The notes: generated from the sequence alone by a model not told the origin. DNA of 19,167 bases from a bacterium (GCA_905221545.1 CAJNDO010000016.1:1-19167); one strand, 5' to 3'. Positions 1 through 7,383 are shown, counted from the stretch's first letter. Translations and numbers: made by a program.

Positions 1-78
1 TAAAAGGACTTAGTCCTGTCCAATACAGAACTAAATCCTTTCAATAATTATTTGTCCAACTTTTTGGGGTCAGTACAG
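1..78. mobile_element. Right end of a probable IS3-family (IS150-group) insertion sequence
   Basis: Positions 53-77 read as a 25-bp terminal inverted repeat that I recognise as the streptococcal IS150-group type: read in reverse it begins TGTACTGACCCC and ends GTTGGACA. Just inside it, 3-14 and 30-41 form a 12-bp hairpin with one mismatch, as expected for a transcription stop after a transposase gene. No transposase coding sequence is in the window, so the body would lie upstream of base 1 or is lost. Family assignment rests on resemblance of the repeat only. Confidence 0.5.
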
Positions 79-153
79 ATGCGGTTGCTTTTTTACTACT
101 TTCTTGATTTAAAAGCATTCTTCTGAAATCCCACATAGCTTTCTCTTATCTTT

Positions 154-162
154 TGTGATAAA
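154..162 (+). promoter_or_regulatory. Possible extended -10 promoter of the S66 peptidase gene
   Basis: TG-T-GATAAA at 154-162 resembles an extended -10 element; no good -35 lies 17 bp upstream. It would start transcription near 169 and leave a short leader with the ribosome site AGGAGG at 182-187 before the ATG at 195. Weak call. Confidence 0.3.
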
Positions 163-194
163 ATAGGCTCAATCTATTTCTAGGAGGATAAAAT

Positions 195-1226
195 ATGATT
201 TCTACTATTGGTATTGTTAGTTTATCTAGTGGCATTATCGGAGAGGACTTTGTCAAACACGAAGTGGACTTAGGTGTCCAACGTCTCAAGGACCTGGGAG
301 TCAATCCTATCTTTTTACCCCATTCGTTAAAAGGCTTAGACTTTATCAAGGACCATCCTGAAGCGCGTGCGGAGGACTTGATGCAAGCCTTTTCTGATGA
401 TAGCATCGATATGATCCTATGTGCCATCGGTGGAGACGATACCTATCGCTTACTACCTTATCTTTTTGAAAATGACCAACTAGAAAAGGTTATCAAACAA
501 AAAATTTTTCTTGGCTTCTCGGATACAACCATGAACCATCTCATGTTGCATAAACTAGGAATCAAGACTTTTTATGGTCAATCCTTCTTAGCAGACATTT
601 GTGAATTGGATGAGGAAATGCTGACCTATAGCCTCCACTACTTTAAAGAATTGATAGAAACAGGAAAAATATCAGAAATCCGCCCTAGTGACGTTTGGTA
701 TGAGGAACGAACTGACTTCAGTCCCAAGGCTCTGGGGACACCTCGTGTCAGTCATGCAAATACTGGTTTTGACTTGTTGCAAGGAAATGCCCAGTTCGAG
801 GGGAAAATCCTCGGCGGTTGCCTTGAATCCCTCTACGATATCTTTGACAACTCTCGATACGCAGACAGCACGGAGCTCTGCCAAAAGTACAAACTTTTCC
901 CTGACTTGTCAGAATGGGAAGGAAAAATCCTCTTGCTAGAAACAAGCGAAGAAAAGCCTGAGCCAGAAGACTTCAAAAAGATGTTGCAGACTTTGAAGGA
1001 CACTGGGATATTCGAGGTCATCAGCGGACTCTTGGTTGGGAAACCTATGGATGAAACTTTCTATGACGACTATAAAGACGCACTATTGGATATCATTGAT
1101 AGCAATATCCCGATTGTCTATAATTTGAATGTCGGCCACGCAACTCCAAGAGCCATTGTTCCCTTTGGCGTTCACGCCTATGTAGATGCACAGGAGCAAG
1201 TCATCCACTTTGATTATAACAAATAA
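195..1226 (+). CDS. MccF-like / LD-carboxypeptidase family S66 serine peptidase
   Basis: The 343-aa protein belongs to peptidase family S66, which holds cytosolic muramoyl-tetrapeptide LD-carboxypeptidases (LdcA) and microcin C self-immunity peptidases (MccF). The likely triad is visible: nucleophile Ser109 in GFSDTT, Glu249 in LLLETSEE and His315 in NVGHATPR. GGDDTYRLLPYL (79-90) is the family's substrate-loop motif. There is no signal peptide, so it is cytoplasmic. The length and the sequence around the triad resemble MccF more than short LdcA. It could cleave cell-wall tetrapeptides during recycling or acyl-sulfamoyl nucleotide toxins; the sequence does not decide. The start is fixed by AGGAGG at 182-187. 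It is a single-gene unit with its own terminator, converging on tag. Confidence 0.85.
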   Translation: MISTIGIVSLSSGIIGEDFVKHEVDLGVQRLKDLGVNPIFLPHSLKGLDFIKDHPEARAEDLMQAFSDDSIDMILCAIGGDDTYRLLPYLFENDQLEKVIKQKIFLGFSDTTMNHLMLHKLGIKTFYGQSFLADICELDEEMLTYSLHYFKELIETGKISEIRPSDVWYEERTDFSPKALGTPRVSHANTGFDLLQGNAQFEGKILGGCLESLYDIFDNSRYADSTELCQKYKLFPDLSEWEGKILLLETSEEKPEPEDFKKMLQTLKDTGIFEVISGLLVGKPMDETFYDDYKDALLDIIDSNIPIVYNLNVGHATPRAIVPFGVHAYVDAQEQVIHFDYNK

Positions 1227-1256
1227 AGCTGAGGATAATTTCTCAGCTTTTTATAT
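1225..1256. terminator. Bidirectional terminator between the S66 peptidase gene and tag
   Basis: A perfect 9-bp stem (AAAGCTGAG at 1225-1233, CTCAGCTTT at 1242-1250) with an 8-nt loop overlaps the peptidase stop codon. T-rich sequence follows on the plus side, and the minus strand reads TTTATTTG after the stem, so it can also end the mutL-ruvA-tag transcript. Confidence 0.85.
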
Positions 1257-1286
1257 ATTCTCATATATGCTAGCTATCTGTACACA

Positions 1287-1850
1287 CTAGTGACTGCTTT
1301 CCCACTCACAATCATTCTCATGGTCATCAACCAGCCCTGCTGCTTGTAGAAAAGACAAGACGGCGACTGGGCCTGTGAACTTGAAACCTTGTTTTTTGAG
1401 ATCTTTGGCTAATTTCTCAGACAGAGGTGTTTTAGCTGGGGCTTGGCGGTAATCGGGAACATCGTTAACGATCGTTTTCCCCTCAACAAAGGACCAAAGA
1501 TAGGCATCAAAAGAGCCATATTCTTCCTGTAGTCGTAAAAATGCTTGGGCGTTAGCGCGTGTAGCAAAAATCTTGGCTCTATTTCGGATGATGGCTGGAT
1601 TCTCCAGCAAGTTTTCCAATTCGGTATCAGTCATCTCTGCGACCGCTTGAATTTGATAGCCATGAAAGGCTTCTAGGAAAGCATGTCGTTTGTTGAGCAC
1701 CGTTTCCCAAGACAGGCCTGCCTGATAGGTTTCCATACACAACAACTCAAACAATGCTTGGTCATCATGGAGGGGCTGACCCCATTCCTCATCATGATAG
1801 GCAATGTAGAGCGGATTGGTCATCTTGACCCACGAACAACGTTTTGTCAT
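1287..1850 (-). CDS. tag: DNA-3-methyladenine glycosylase I (Tag)
   Basis: The 187-aa protein is a Tag-family base-excision glycosylase that removes 3-methyladenine from alkylated DNA in the cytoplasm. The zinc-snap ligands known from E. coli Tag are all present: Cys5 (KRCSWV), His19 (AYHDEEWG), and His177 and Cys181 near the C-terminus. The base-pocket residues Glu40 and Trp48 (METYQAGLSWETV) are also kept. Length matches the family. The start is set by the ribosome site TAGGAG, which overlaps the ruvA stop codon 9 nt upstream, so translation is probably coupled to ruvA. It ends a DNA-repair transcription unit mutL-ruvA-tag. Confidence 0.95.
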   Translation of the reverse strand: MTKRCSWVKMTNPLYIAYHDEEWGQPLHDDQALFELLCMETYQAGLSWETVLNKRHAFLEAFHGYQIQAVAEMTDTELENLLENPAIIRNRAKIFATRANAQAFLRLQEEYGSFDAYLWSFVEGKTIVNDVPDYRQAPAKTPLSEKLAKDLKKQGFKFTGPVAVLSFLQAAGLVDDHENDCEWESSH

Positions 1851-1859
1851 GCTCTGCTC

Positions 1860-2453
1860 CTATTTGACCAACATTTTGAGGGCAGACTTGATATAGTTCT
1901 CAGCTGTATCTGTCGTTCCTTCAAAGAATTTCTTGATTTTCTTGAGCTCTGTTGCCTTGTAGCCCAGAGCCAACATGGCTTCCATGGCTTCTTCCAATTC
2001 TTGGTTTTCAGCGCTAGCTTGCACTGCTACCTTAGCAGGAAGGTCATCTCCTGCAACTACTACCTTGCCTTCCAAGTCCAGCACCATCTGCTGGGCTGTT
2101 TTCTTGCCAATTTTAGGGAATTTGGTCAAGTAGGTGATGTTCTTAGTTTCAATTGCTTGAACCAAGCCAGCATTGTCATCGGCAGCGATAATAGCAAGAG
2201 CTGATACAGGACCAATCCCAGAGACCGAAATCAGACTGAGAAAGAGCTTTTTCTCATCTTCTGAGCGAAATCCATAAAGTAGATGGGCATCCTCACGTAC
2301 GACCTGATGCACATAAATTTGAGCTTCTTGATTGACTTGTCCTGAGTAAGCATAGGGATTGGCCACATGCAGGATATAACCGATACCGTTGACTTCAAGA
2401 ACAATGTATTTAGCAGTGATTTTGGTAATGATTCCTTTTAAATATTCGTACAT
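1860..2453 (-). CDS. ruvA: Holliday junction branch migration protein RuvA
   Basis: The 197-aa protein binds Holliday junctions as a tetramer and loads the RuvB motor. It starts [12 protein letters not shown] with the N-terminal OB fold (about 1-62). Two helix-hairpin-helix motifs follow, around [16 protein letters not shown] and [15 protein letters not shown], and the C-terminal RuvB-contacting helix bundle begins after about residue 150. I chose the ATG at 2453: a longer frame to 2489 runs into the BOX repeat, while AAGGAAA sits just before this ATG and 197 aa is the normal family length. ruvB is not adjacent, as usual in streptococci. No promoter is evident in the repeat-filled 128-bp gap, so transcription probably comes from mutL. 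Confidence 0.95.
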   Translation of the reverse strand: MYEYLKGIITKITAKYIVLEVNGIGYILHVANPYAYSGQVNQEAQIYVHQVVREDAHLLYGFRSEDEKKLFLSLISVSGIGPVSALAIIAADDNAGLVQAIETKNITYLTKFPKIGKKTAQQMVLDLEGKVVVAGDDLPAKVAVQASAENQELEEAMEAMLALGYKATELKKIKKFFEGTTDTAENYIKSALKMLVK

Positions 2454-2464
2454 AGTTTTCCTTT

Positions 2465-2577
2465 TATGCTCAATGAAAATCAAAAGCAAACTAGAAAGCT
2501 AGCCACAGGTTGCTCAAAACACTGTTTTGAGGTTGCAGATAGAGCTGACCTGGTTTGAAGAGATTTTCAAAGAGTAT
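2465..2577 (-). repeat. BOX element, shortened boxA plus partial boxB and boxC
   Basis: On the minus strand the element begins ATACTCTTTGAAAATCTC (boxA) and ends CTTTTGATTTTCATTGAG (boxC). Between them lies the boxB palindrome CTCAAAACAGTGTTTTGAG (plus 2513-2531, a 9-bp hairpin around one base). The part of boxA that contains the usual CGCCTTGCCGTA core, and most of the first half of boxB, are missing. It fills almost the whole gap between the mutL stop (2582) and the ruvA start (2453), so it is transcribed as part of that message. Confidence 0.85.
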
Positions 2578-2581
2578 TCGT

Positions 2582-4531
2582 TTAATATTTCCCCAACTCA
2601 CGGAGACTAGTGTGATTTTCCTGAATGCGTCGGAACATTTTTTCCATATCCGACTTGGTAAAATGCACCAAAACAGGACGTCCGTGAGGACAGTTATAGG
2701 GATTGTCACATTGAGAGAGCTGATAGAGGAGCTGTCTAGCCGAATGGTCGTCAATACGATGGTTGGCCTTGATAGACCGTTTGCAGGACATCATAATAGC
2801 CAACTCTGCTCGGTATTTCTTGATAGAAACTTCCTTGGTCAAGAGTAGCATATCACACATCTCATAGATGCCTGATTCAATCTCTTCTTCTGCCATCCAA
2901 ATAGGATGTTCACGTAAGATGAATTGATTTTCCCCGTACTCTGCTAGAAAGACGCCCACTTCCTCCAAATGTGCCATTCTTTCCTTGAGACGAAGGGTGT
3001 CATCCGCTGGAAATTCAAAGATATAGGGCACTAGGAGTTGCTGCTGGCTCTGGTCAACATTGCCAATGCTTTCACGATACTCCTCGTACTTGACCCGTTC
3101 CTGAGCCGCATGTTGGTCTATGATGTACAGTCCATCTCGCCCTTGGGCAAAGAGATAGGTTCCATGCATTTGTCCGAAAAATTCTAACTCTGGAAAGCTG
3201 GATGATTCTTCTCGCTCCAGCTTATCATAGGCCTTATCCAGACTGGCTAAATCTAGCTCTGGGTGATCTAGCTGATCATAATTAGCAGGCTTTCTCTCTG
3301 CAAAATGCAGTTTTGCTGGCTTGGTCAGCTGATCCAAGGTTTCCTTGGCAAACAGGGTTAAATCCTTTCCTTCCTCAGTTAATTCAACCTGATAATCAGC
3401 CACCTCAGCTTGACTAGGTCTTGTCGGCTCAGTTTTCTCATAGTAGAGCGTATTTTCTTTGAGTGGGAGAATAGTTTGCTCCACCTTCTCACGATTGCGC
3501 ACAGTCGATTTGGCAAGATTCTCTAAGGCATCAGGTATCAAAGTTTGCTCCTTGAGACTATTTGCAATAGCTTCTGAAACCAGGGTCATCAGTTCTTTTT
3601 CCTTGGAAATCCGCACCTCTTGCTTGGTTGGATGCACATTGACATCCGCTAGATAAGGGTCGATATGAATGTGAATGACAGCCAACGGAAAGCGTCCCAC
3701 CATGAGCTTACTTCCGTAACCATCTAAAATAGCACGATTGAGTAAAAAGTTCTTGATATAACGACCATTGATGAAGAGACTGATATAATTGCGATTGGCC
3801 CGAGTCAACTCAGGCAGGGAAACAAAGCCTGAAATTTCGAAATCAAGATCAGAATTCTCAATTTCAATCATCTTCTTGGCACTCGCCAAACCGTAAATCC
3901 CTGCGATAGCTTGGCGCAATTGACCTGTTCCCGCTGTTCGTGTCATTTCCTTACCATCACTAATCAAGCTGAAAGAAATCTCAGGATGGGCCAAGCCCAG
4001 ACGGTTGACAATATCAATGATATGAGACAACTCTGCTTGCTGGCTCTTCATATACTTAAGGCGGGCAGGCGTGTTGAAAAAGAGGTCCTCCACACAAACC
4101 TTGGTCCCCACAGGACTAGTTGCCGGGATGACTTCCTCAACTTCTCCCCCACGCGCGACTAGCTTGGTTCCGTGACTTGCGCCCTCAACTGCTGTCAAAA
4201 GGGTCAGAACACTAACAGACGCGATAGAAGGAAGGGCTTCACCACGAAAACCAAGCGTCCGAATCCGAAAGAGATCTGCTTGATTTTTTATCTTACTGGT
4301 CGCATGGCGACGCAGGGCCAATTCCACCTCATCGTGGGCAATTCCATGGCCATTATCTGTGATTTGGATTTTCTTGAGACCAGCTTCCTCAATCTCAATG
4401 ATAATCTGACTAGAGCCCGCATCAATGGCGTTTTCTACCAGCTCCTTAACAACGCTAGCTGGACGCTCGATAACCTCTCCAGCTGCGATCTGGTTTGCCA
4501 ACACCTCTGGCAATTCAATAATATGAGACAT
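2582..4531 (-). CDS. mutL: DNA mismatch repair protein MutL (HexB)
   Basis: The 649-aa protein is the MutL/HexB partner of MutS/HexA in mismatch repair and limits recombination between diverged DNA during transformation. The N-terminal GHKL ATPase shows Glu30 and Asn34 ([12 protein letters not shown]), DNGHG (59-63) and GFRGEAL (94-100). A low-complexity linker runs from about 340 to 450. The C-terminal dimerisation domain carries [13 protein letters not shown] (from about 472), which fits the DQHA(X)2E(X)4E endonuclease motif, plus [10 protein letters not shown] (about 582) and CPHGRP (about 614), so it is probably a nicking MutL. The ATG at 4531 follows GGAAAGGGG and an extended -10 promoter at 4579-4587. 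The gene heads the mutL-ruvA-tag unit and diverges from the LytTR gene. Confidence 0.97.
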   Translation of the reverse strand: MSHIIELPEVLANQIAAGEVIERPASVVKELVENAIDAGSSQIIIEIEEAGLKKIQITDNGHGIAHDEVELALRRHATSKIKNQADLFRIRTLGFRGEALPSIASVSVLTLLTAVEGASHGTKLVARGGEVEEVIPATSPVGTKVCVEDLFFNTPARLKYMKSQQAELSHIIDIVNRLGLAHPEISFSLISDGKEMTRTAGTGQLRQAIAGIYGLASAKKMIEIENSDLDFEISGFVSLPELTRANRNYISLFINGRYIKNFLLNRAILDGYGSKLMVGRFPLAVIHIHIDPYLADVNVHPTKQEVRISKEKELMTLVSEAIANSLKEQTLIPDALENLAKSTVRNREKVEQTILPLKENTLYYEKTEPTRPSQAEVADYQVELTEEGKDLTLFAKETLDQLTKPAKLHFAERKPANYDQLDHPELDLASLDKAYDKLEREESSSFPELEFFGQMHGTYLFAQGRDGLYIIDQHAAQERVKYEEYRESIGNVDQSQQQLLVPYIFEFPADDTLRLKERMAHLEEVGVFLAEYGENQFILREHPIWMAEEEIESGIYEMCDMLLLTKEVSIKKYRAELAIMMSCKRSIKANHRIDDHSARQLLYQLSQCDNPYNCPHGRPVLVHFTKSDMEKMFRRIQENHTSLRELGKY

Positions 4532-4578
4532 TTTTCAGCCCCTTTCCGTATCTATTTTCCTAGAAATTGATTAGTGCT

Positions 4579-4607
4579 ATTATACCATATTTCAGATAGG
4601 ACAGAAA
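4579..4607 (-). promoter_or_regulatory. mutL promoter (extended -10)
   Basis: On the minus strand TGGTATAAT occupies 4587-4579, an exact extended -10. The hexamer 17 bp upstream (4607-4602, TTTCTG) is a poor -35, as is common for extended -10 promoters. The leader to the mutL ATG is about 40 nt. Confidence 0.7.
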
Positions 4608-4614
4608 AGCAAGC

Positions 4615-4644
4615 ACCACATAGGAGCCAAATCCCTCCACATAG
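4615..4644 (+). promoter_or_regulatory. Putative LytTR-family operator: paired 9-bp direct repeats
   Basis: ACCACATAG at 4615-4623 and TCCACATAG at 4636-4644 match at eight of nine bases and are separated by exactly 12 bp, giving a 21-bp period (two helical turns). This is the architecture known for LytTR regulators such as ComE and BrsR/HdrR, whose sites also begin ACC and end TAG. The pair ends 10 bp before the -35 of the adjacent LytTR gene, a position suited to activation. Binding is inferred. Confidence 0.6.
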
Positions 4645-4654
4645 ACAAAGTCCC

Positions 4655-4683
4655 TTGCAAGGGGCTGAAAAATAGTGTTTAAT
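4655..4683 (+). promoter_or_regulatory. Promoter of the LytTR-DUF3021 operon
   Basis: TTGCAA (4655-4660), a 17-bp spacer and TTTAAT (4678-4683) form a plausible sigma-A promoter with a start near 4690. The -35 lies in the centre of a near-perfect 18-bp palindrome (4649-4666, one mismatched pair). Confidence 0.6.
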
Positions 4684-4737
4684 AAAGGTGTACAAGAAGT
4701 GATCACAATTTTGTATGAAAAACAAGGAGAGAAATTT

Positions 4738-5178
4738 ATGAAAGTAGAACTACAGATTAGTGAAACTTACGAAGAGGAAAGACTGATTGTCCAAGCACCT
4801 CAAGAAACCGATAAAATCCAGAAAGTCATCGAGTTCGCAGAAAATCTTGACCAAAAAGAAACAATCAAAGGAAAGATTGATGATCAGGTCTATCTAGTTA
4901 AGATTGGTAAGATACAACGCTTCTATATCGAGAATCGGAAGGTTCTAGCAGAAACAGCAAGTCAGACCTACAACATTGATTTACGGCTCTATCAAGTCCT
5001 TGAACTCTTGCCAAGCAATTTTATCCAAATTTCCCAATCAGAAATCATCAATATCGATTCCATCTCTCACCTCAAGCTCACCCCCAACGGTCTGGTTGAA
5101 ATTTTCTTAAAAAACGAAAGCTTCACCTACTCTTCACGCCGTTATCTAAAAACCATCAAGGAGAAATTAGAACTATGA
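4738..5178 (+). CDS. LytTR-domain transcriptional regulator (regulator half of a LytTR regulatory system)
   Basis: The 146-aa protein consists mainly of a LytTR DNA-binding domain from about residue 45 to the end, with the typical C-terminal SRRYLKTIKEKL and the preceding LPSNFIQISQSEIINIDSI strand-turn region. There is no receiver domain, so it is not a classic response regulator. In HdrRM and BrsRM of S. mutans, such a protein is held inactive by a membrane partner encoded in the same operon and activates its own promoter plus bacteriocin or competence genes. I chose the ATG at 4738 because AAGGAGA sits at 4725-4731; the frame extends upstream to 4675 without a good ribosome site. Its stop overlaps the next start by ATGA. 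No bacteriocin gene is visible in the window, so the targets are unknown. Confidence 0.85.
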   Translation: MKVELQISETYEEERLIVQAPQETDKIQKVIEFAENLDQKETIKGKIDDQVYLVKIGKIQRFYIENRKVLAETASQTYNIDLRLYQVLELLPSNFIQISQSEIINIDSISHLKLTPNGLVEIFLKNESFTYSSRRYLKTIKEKLEL

Positions 5179-5633
5179 AAAAACAAATCTTCCACGACGC
5201 AGCCACCGGTGTTCTTATCGGTCTCATCCTCTCTATCATCTTTTCACTCATTTATGCACCAAATACCTACGCACCACTAAATCCCTACTCTATCATCGGC
5301 CAAGTGATGGCTCAACATCAGGTTCACGGTGCCCTGGTCTTGCTCTACTGTACTCTTATCTGGGCGGCTATCGGTATTCTCTTCAACTTTGGTAAACGAT
5401 TATTCAGCCGTGACTGGAGCATGCTTCGTGCCACTCTGACCCATTTCTTCCTCATGCTGGCTGGCTTTGTCCCACTAGCAACTCTGGCTGGTTGGTTCCC
5501 CTTCCACTGGATCTTCTATCTCCAGCTCATACTTGAGTTCGCAATTGTCTACCTCATCATTTGGGCTATTCTCTATAAAAGAGAAGCTAAAAAAGTAGAC
5601 CATATCAATCAACTCTTGGAGCATAGAAAGTAA
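5175..5633 (+). CDS. DUF3021 membrane protein, probable inhibitor partner of the LytTR regulator
   Basis: The 152-aa protein has four hydrophobic helices (about 10-28, 50-71, 86-106, 112-135) and a charged C-terminal tail, the layout of the DUF3021 family. Members next to LytTR genes (BrsM type) antagonise the regulator at the membrane. The start overlaps the end of the regulator gene as ATGA, so translation is coupled and the ratio of the two proteins is probably fixed, which suits an inhibitor-regulator pair. The function is inferred from family and context. A strong terminator follows. Confidence 0.8.
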   Translation: MKKQIFHDAATGVLIGLILSIIFSLIYAPNTYAPLNPYSIIGQVMAQHQVHGALVLLYCTLIWAAIGILFNFGKRLFSRDWSMLRATLTHFFLMLAGFVPLATLAGWFPFHWIFYLQLILEFAIVYLIIWAILYKREAKKVDHINQLLEHRK

Positions 5634-5650
5634 GAGCCTCATAATAAGCA

Positions 5651-5679
5651 AAGCCGAGAAAGAAACTTCTCGGTTTTTC
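5651..5679 (+). terminator. Terminator of the LytTR-DUF3021 operon
   Basis: CCGAGAA (5654-5660) pairs with TTCTCGG (5667-5673) around a 6-nt loop. The stem extends outward through one G-T and two A-T pairs, and TTTTTCTTT follows. Confidence 0.85.
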
Positions 5680-5769
5680 TTTATCCTGCTGCACCTTACT
5701 ACCATAGCAGTTATTTTCAGGTCTTCTTTGTAAATTTTCTGTAATTTTCTATCTTTTTTCAAAATATTC

Positions 5770-5798
5770 TTGCATTTTCCCAAAGTTTTTTGTAGAAT
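5770..5798 (+). promoter_or_regulatory. Promoter of the Nramp-like transporter gene
   Basis: TTGCAT (5770-5775), a 17-bp spacer and TAGAAT (5793-5798) match the sigma-A pattern. The leader of about 45 nt contains the small palindrome CAGATTATTCTG and ends with AAAAAGGAG before the ATG at 5849. I recognise no metal-regulator operator. Confidence 0.65.
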
Positions 5799-5848
5799 AT
5801 AGATTACATATCCAGATTATTCTGAAAATTCAAAAAGGAGTATCTATC

Positions 5849-7111
5849 ATGTCGCAAGCTATTTCGTTAAATCAATCAACCTGGACAAGTAAACTAAAAG
5901 CAATGGGACCTGGAATCCTAATGGCTTCTGCCGCTGTTGGAGGTTCTCACATTGTATCTTCCACTCAAGCTGGTGGTTCTTATGGGTGGTCGCTACTTCT
6001 CTTGGTCATCTTAGCCAATGTCTTTAAATATCCATTTTTCCGTTTTGGTGCTGAATACACAGCTGATACTGGAAAGACTTTGGTTGAAGGTTATGCCGAA
6101 AAAGGAAAACTCTATCTCTGGATTTTCTTTATCCTAAATGTCTTTTCGGCTATGGTCAACACAGCTGGTGTCGCCATTCTGTGCTCAGCTATCATCGCCA
6201 GCGCCTTTCCGATGATCGGTCTTAGCATCACTCAGTGGTCCCTCATTCTCGTTGCCATCATTTGGGCTATGTTACTCTTTGGAGGCTACAAACTCTTAGA
6301 CGGTATGGCAAAATGGATCATGTCAGCTTTGACCATTGCAACTGTTCTTGCAGTTATCATCGCGGCGGTCAAGCATCCAGAATACAGTTCTAATTTTGTC
6401 GAGAAAACACCTTGGCAAATGGCAGCTCTACCCTTCATCGTCTCCCTCCTAGGATGGATGCCTGCTCCTATTGAAATTTCAGCCATCAACTCACTTTGGT
6501 CTGCTGAAAAGAAAAAGACCGTCAACTTTAACACCGAGGACGCCCTATTCGACTTTAACGTTGGTTATATTGGAACAGCTATCCTAGCTGTATTCTTTGT
6601 GGCACTAGGAGCACTGATTCAGTATCCTACAGGACAGGCAGTTGAAGCCGCTTCAGCCAAATACATCTCTCAATTCGTGGGCATGTATGCCTCTGTTCTT
6701 GGCGAATGGTCCCGTTACTTGATTACCTTTATTGCCTTCCTGTGTATCTTTGGAACAGTTATCACTGTTATCGATGGTTACTCTCGCGTCAATCAGGAAT
6801 CTCTACGACTGCTAATCAGTCAAAAAGAAGACAATCGTAAATCTTTGAACATCTGGATGACCATCACTGCTATCATCGGTATCATCATTATCAAGTTCTT
6901 CGCTGGTCAGGTTTCAACCATGCTCCGCTTTGCTATGATTGGTTCTTTCCTGACAACACCATTCTTCGCTCTTTTGAACTACGCCTTGGTAACGCGTGAA
7001 AACAAAAATCTTCCTTCTTGGCTCAAACACCTTGCCATTGCAGGATTGATTTTCCTCTTCGGCTTCGCCATCTTCTTTATCTACGCACTCGCAATCGGAA
7101 AAGCAGGTTAA
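5849..7111 (+). CDS. Nramp-fold transporter lacking the canonical metal-binding motif
   Basis: The 420-aa protein has about eleven hydrophobic helices. It begins with the Nramp helix-1 entry GPGILMAS (20-27), so it is a distant Nramp (SLC11/MntH) relative of the LeuT fold. In canonical Mn/Fe Nramps helix 1 carries DPGN and helix 6 an A/C-x-x-M-P-H motif. Here the matching places read AVGGSHIVSS (about 29-38) and GWMPAPIEI (202-210), so the aspartate, asparagine and helix-6 methionine-histidine arrangement are changed. Substrate is therefore unknown: Mg2+, another ion or an organic substrate are all possible, and annotation as a manganese importer would be unsafe. It is a single-gene unit with its own promoter and a downstream terminator at 7283-7329. 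Confidence 0.75.
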   Translation: MSQAISLNQSTWTSKLKAMGPGILMASAAVGGSHIVSSTQAGGSYGWSLLLLVILANVFKYPFFRFGAEYTADTGKTLVEGYAEKGKLYLWIFFILNVFSAMVNTAGVAILCSAIIASAFPMIGLSITQWSLILVAIIWAMLLFGGYKLLDGMAKWIMSALTIATVLAVIIAAVKHPEYSSNFVEKTPWQMAALPFIVSLLGWMPAPIEISAINSLWSAEKKKTVNFNTEDALFDFNVGYIGTAILAVFFVALGALIQYPTGQAVEAASAKYISQFVGMYASVLGEWSRYLITFIAFLCIFGTVITVIDGYSRVNQESLRLLISQKEDNRKSLNIWMTITAIIGIIIIKFFAGQVSTMLRFAMIGSFLTTPFFALLNYALVTRENKNLPSWLKHLAIAGLIFLFGFAIFFIYALAIGKAG

Positions 7112-7134
7112 CTGACAAGCGTGAGATGAAGATA

Positions 7135-7240
7135 ATACTCTTCGCAAATCAAATTCAAACCACGTCAACGTCGCCTTGCCGTACTCAAGTACAGCCTGCG
7201 GCTAGTTTCCTACTTTGCTCTTTGATTTTCATTGAGTATA
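7135..7240 (+). repeat. BOX element of the boxA-boxC type (no boxB)
   Basis: It begins ATACTCTTCGCAAATC and contains CGTCGCCTTGCCGTA, the complement of the core of the BOXA1R typing primer. It ends in boxC, TTTGATTTTCATTGAGTATA. The boxB module is absent, giving a 106-bp element. It lies 23 bp after the Nramp-like gene and before its terminator, in the opposite orientation to the BOX at 2465-2577. Confidence 0.9.
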
Positions 7241-7282
7241 AGGTTTCATTTCAAGAGAACATTCAGCAAATATTTCTATGAT

Positions 7283-7329
7283 AAAAAGCATAAGAACAAG
7301 GTTTTGAAGACTTGAACTTATGCTTTTTT
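7283..7329. terminator. Terminator after the Nramp-like gene, likely bidirectional
   Basis: AAAAAGCATAAG (7283-7294) pairs with CTTATGCTTTTT (7317-7328), and an inner CAAG/CTTG stem (7297-7300 with 7311-7314) extends the hairpin. T runs occur on both strands. Confidence 0.8.
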
Positions 7330-7341
7330 ACCTTCTTAAAG

Positions 7342-7383
7342 ACTGCTTATAATCAAAAAGCAGTTAGCAAATTCCAACTGCCT
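7342..7383 (-). terminator. nrdI terminator
   Basis: On the minus strand GCAGTT (7381-7376), a 10-nt loop and AACTGC (7365-7360) are followed directly by TTTTTGATT. A second overlapping stem uses ACTGCTT at 7342-7348 with AAGCAGT at 7358-7364. It lies just after the nrdI stop codon. Confidence 0.7.

Noticed and set aside
130..138. Single CCCACATAG resembling the LytTR half-site upstream of the S66 peptidase gene
   Set aside because: No partner half-site occurs 21 bp to either side, so a paired LytTR operator is not supported.
1683..2204. 173-residue plus-strand open frame opposite tag and ruvA
   Set aside because: It is antisense to two well-supported genes, has cysteine/histidine-rich non-protein-like composition and no ribosome site.
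2454..2489. N-terminal extension of ruvA (12 extra residues from an upstream ATG)
   Set aside because: The extra codons lie in and next to the BOX repeat, there is no ribosome site before them, and RuvA family length fits the ATG at 2453.
4172..4570. 132-residue plus-strand open frame opposite the mutL start
   Set aside because: It is antisense to the conserved ATPase domain of mutL and shows no family features.
7135..7240. RUP element, another short pneumococcal repeat
   Set aside because: The CGTCGCCTTGCCGTA core and boxC end identify it as a BOX element instead.
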